Source of the DNA: an uncultured Lachnospiraceae bacterium | Lineage (GTDB): Bacteria; Bacillota; Clostridia; Lachnospirales; Lachnospiraceae | Reading direction: 5' to 3' | Assembly: GCA_947630805.1 (NCBI GenBank) | Contig: CANRIV010000002.1 | Location: 144,448 to 208,447 of the forward strand | Length of the DNA stretch: 64,000 nucleotides | Part shown: in pieces, positions 63,272 through 64,000 of the stretch | Numbering within the stretch: the first letter of the stretch is position 1 | Layout: the number at the start of each line of letters is the position of its first letter | Position numbers and translations under genes: made by a program | Notes under the pieces: model-generated | Told to the model about the DNA's origin: nothing | The model's input: the letters and a program-made list of their open reading frames with translations, nothing else | The model's database searches: none

Positions 63272-63730
63272 ATGTTGATGCCTAGTATTTTTGGAAGAGA
63301 TTTGTTTGAAGACTTTTTTGATGAGCCATTTTTCAGAGGAAAAAATCTGGAAAAGATGGAAAAAGAACTGTATGGAAAGAAATCTTCGCTGATGAAAACA
63401 GATGTGAAAGAAAACGAGAAGGAATATAAACTGGAGATGGATTTACCGGGATTTCAGAAAGAGGATATAAAAGTTTCTCTGGAAAACGGTTATCTTACTA
63501 TCAGTGCATCCCACACATCAGAACAGGAAGAAAAGGATGAAGAATCCGGCAAATATATCCGGCGCGAGAGATATTCAGGAGCATGTCAGAGAAGTTTCTT
63601 TGTAGGAGATAATATTACTGAGGAAGATATTAAAGGAAGTTTTAAGCATGGTACTTTAAAACTTACAATTCCTAAAATGGAAGTAAAACCTGCAGTAGAA
63701 GAGAAAAAATATATTTCTATTGAAGGATAA
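63272..63730 (+). CDS. Hsp20 family small heat-shock protein
   Basis: A 152-residue holdase chaperone. N-terminal region PSIFGRDLFEDFFDEPFF, then the alpha-crystallin domain (about 45-140) with MDLPGFQKEDIKVSLENGYLTISA and the GTLKLTIPK end motif. The start at 63272 follows AAAGGAG; the frame is open to 63185 inside the leader but without a site. Control by CIRCE is read from the upstream element. Confidence 0.93.
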   Translation: MLMPSIFGRDLFEDFFDEPFFRGKNLEKMEKELYGKKSSLMKTDVKENEKEYKLEMDLPGFQKEDIKVSLENGYLTISASHTSEQEEKDEESGKYIRRERYSGACQRSFFVGDNITEEDIKGSFKHGTLKLTIPKMEVKPAVEEKKYISIEG

Positions 63731-63761
63731 TTTCCGGATGAAAGGAAAAATAAAGTAATAT

Positions 63762-63799
63762 AAATATGGTGTCTGCGATAAAGCAGGCACCATATTTTA
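63762..63799 (+). terminator. Intrinsic terminator of hsp20
   Basis: A 14-bp stem AATATGGTGTCTGC/GCAGGCACCATATT with one wobble and a T-rich tail. The remaining 200 bp to the window end are AT-rich with no gene seen. Confidence 0.88.
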
Positions 63800-64000
63800 T
63801 TGCATTATGAAAAAGAAAAATGTAGAATAATAAAAAAGGCAGATATCGTATCAGGAGACCAACTATGAATAGTCAATAGCAAAAATCAAAAATATTTAGA
63901 CTATTTTATATCTAAAAAAGTGCATAAGAAATAAAGCATCATTGCCGGTGCTTTTAAAAACTGAATATAGTAAAGGCTGGATTAAGCTAAATTAAATTCA

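Noticed and set aside
1..64000. tRNA, rRNA and CRISPR loci
   Set aside because: Intergenic regions were read on both strands and none showed a convincing cloverleaf, rRNA segment or spaced repeat array.

Overview
This 64 kb window comes from a low-GC, Gram-positive, endospore-forming anaerobe, most likely a Lachnospiraceae member (Clostridia, Bacillota). The evidence is AT-rich coding sequence, strong AGGAGG ribosome binding sites, a Gram-positive polC, a sporulation sigma factor of the SigK type, the ireB-ruvX-DUF1292 cluster, and long operons on one strand. The genus cannot be fixed from sequence reading alone. No rRNA, tRNA or CRISPR array was seen.

Positions 1-16,600 are a housekeeping block on the + strand. 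It holds tRNA sulfur and methylthio modification (a 5'-cut cysteine desulfurase, thiI, mtaB), ireB-ruvX-DUF1292, ribonuclease J, a short MltG-like protein, the tRNA wobble-uridine pair trmR-trhP, sigK, a YifB-type ATPase, dprA, topA, and rpsB-tsf. An HPr-like protein without the catalytic histidine lies on the - strand at 2.1-2.3 kb.

Positions 16,600-51,500 are a ~35 kb accessory region between tsf and pyrH, which are neighbours in many Firmicutes. It starts with a phd-doc toxin-antitoxin module enclosed by 77-bp direct repeats that copy the tsf 3' end and terminator. It continues with two paralogous pairs of heterodimeric ABC exporters (17.9-21.7 and 34.6-38.2 kb), a methyltransferase, a TetR-controlled redox operon (an internally deleted flavin reductase, two flavodoxins, an aldo/keto reductase, a CMD-cupin fusion), a two-component system with a lipoprotein and ABC transporter that share an operator-like direct repeat, a MATE exporter, an NSS symporter, a Nudix hydrolase, an agr-type quorum-sensing locus with an unannotated 45-residue AgrD, an aquaporin, Ktr potassium uptake, an orphan trpF, and a GntR-ABC module.

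Positions 51,500-63,000 resume the housekeeping order: pyrH-frr-uppS-cdsA-dxr-rseP-ispG-polC (nucleotide metabolism, ribosome recycling, isoprenoid and envelope lipid synthesis, replication). The window ends with a small membrane protein and a CIRCE-controlled Hsp20 gene. The most unusual items are the repeat-flanked toxin-antitoxin insertion, the 84-bp palindrome-bearing tandem repeat that extends an ABC exporter, the serine-type AgrD, and the matched operator pair of the two-component system.
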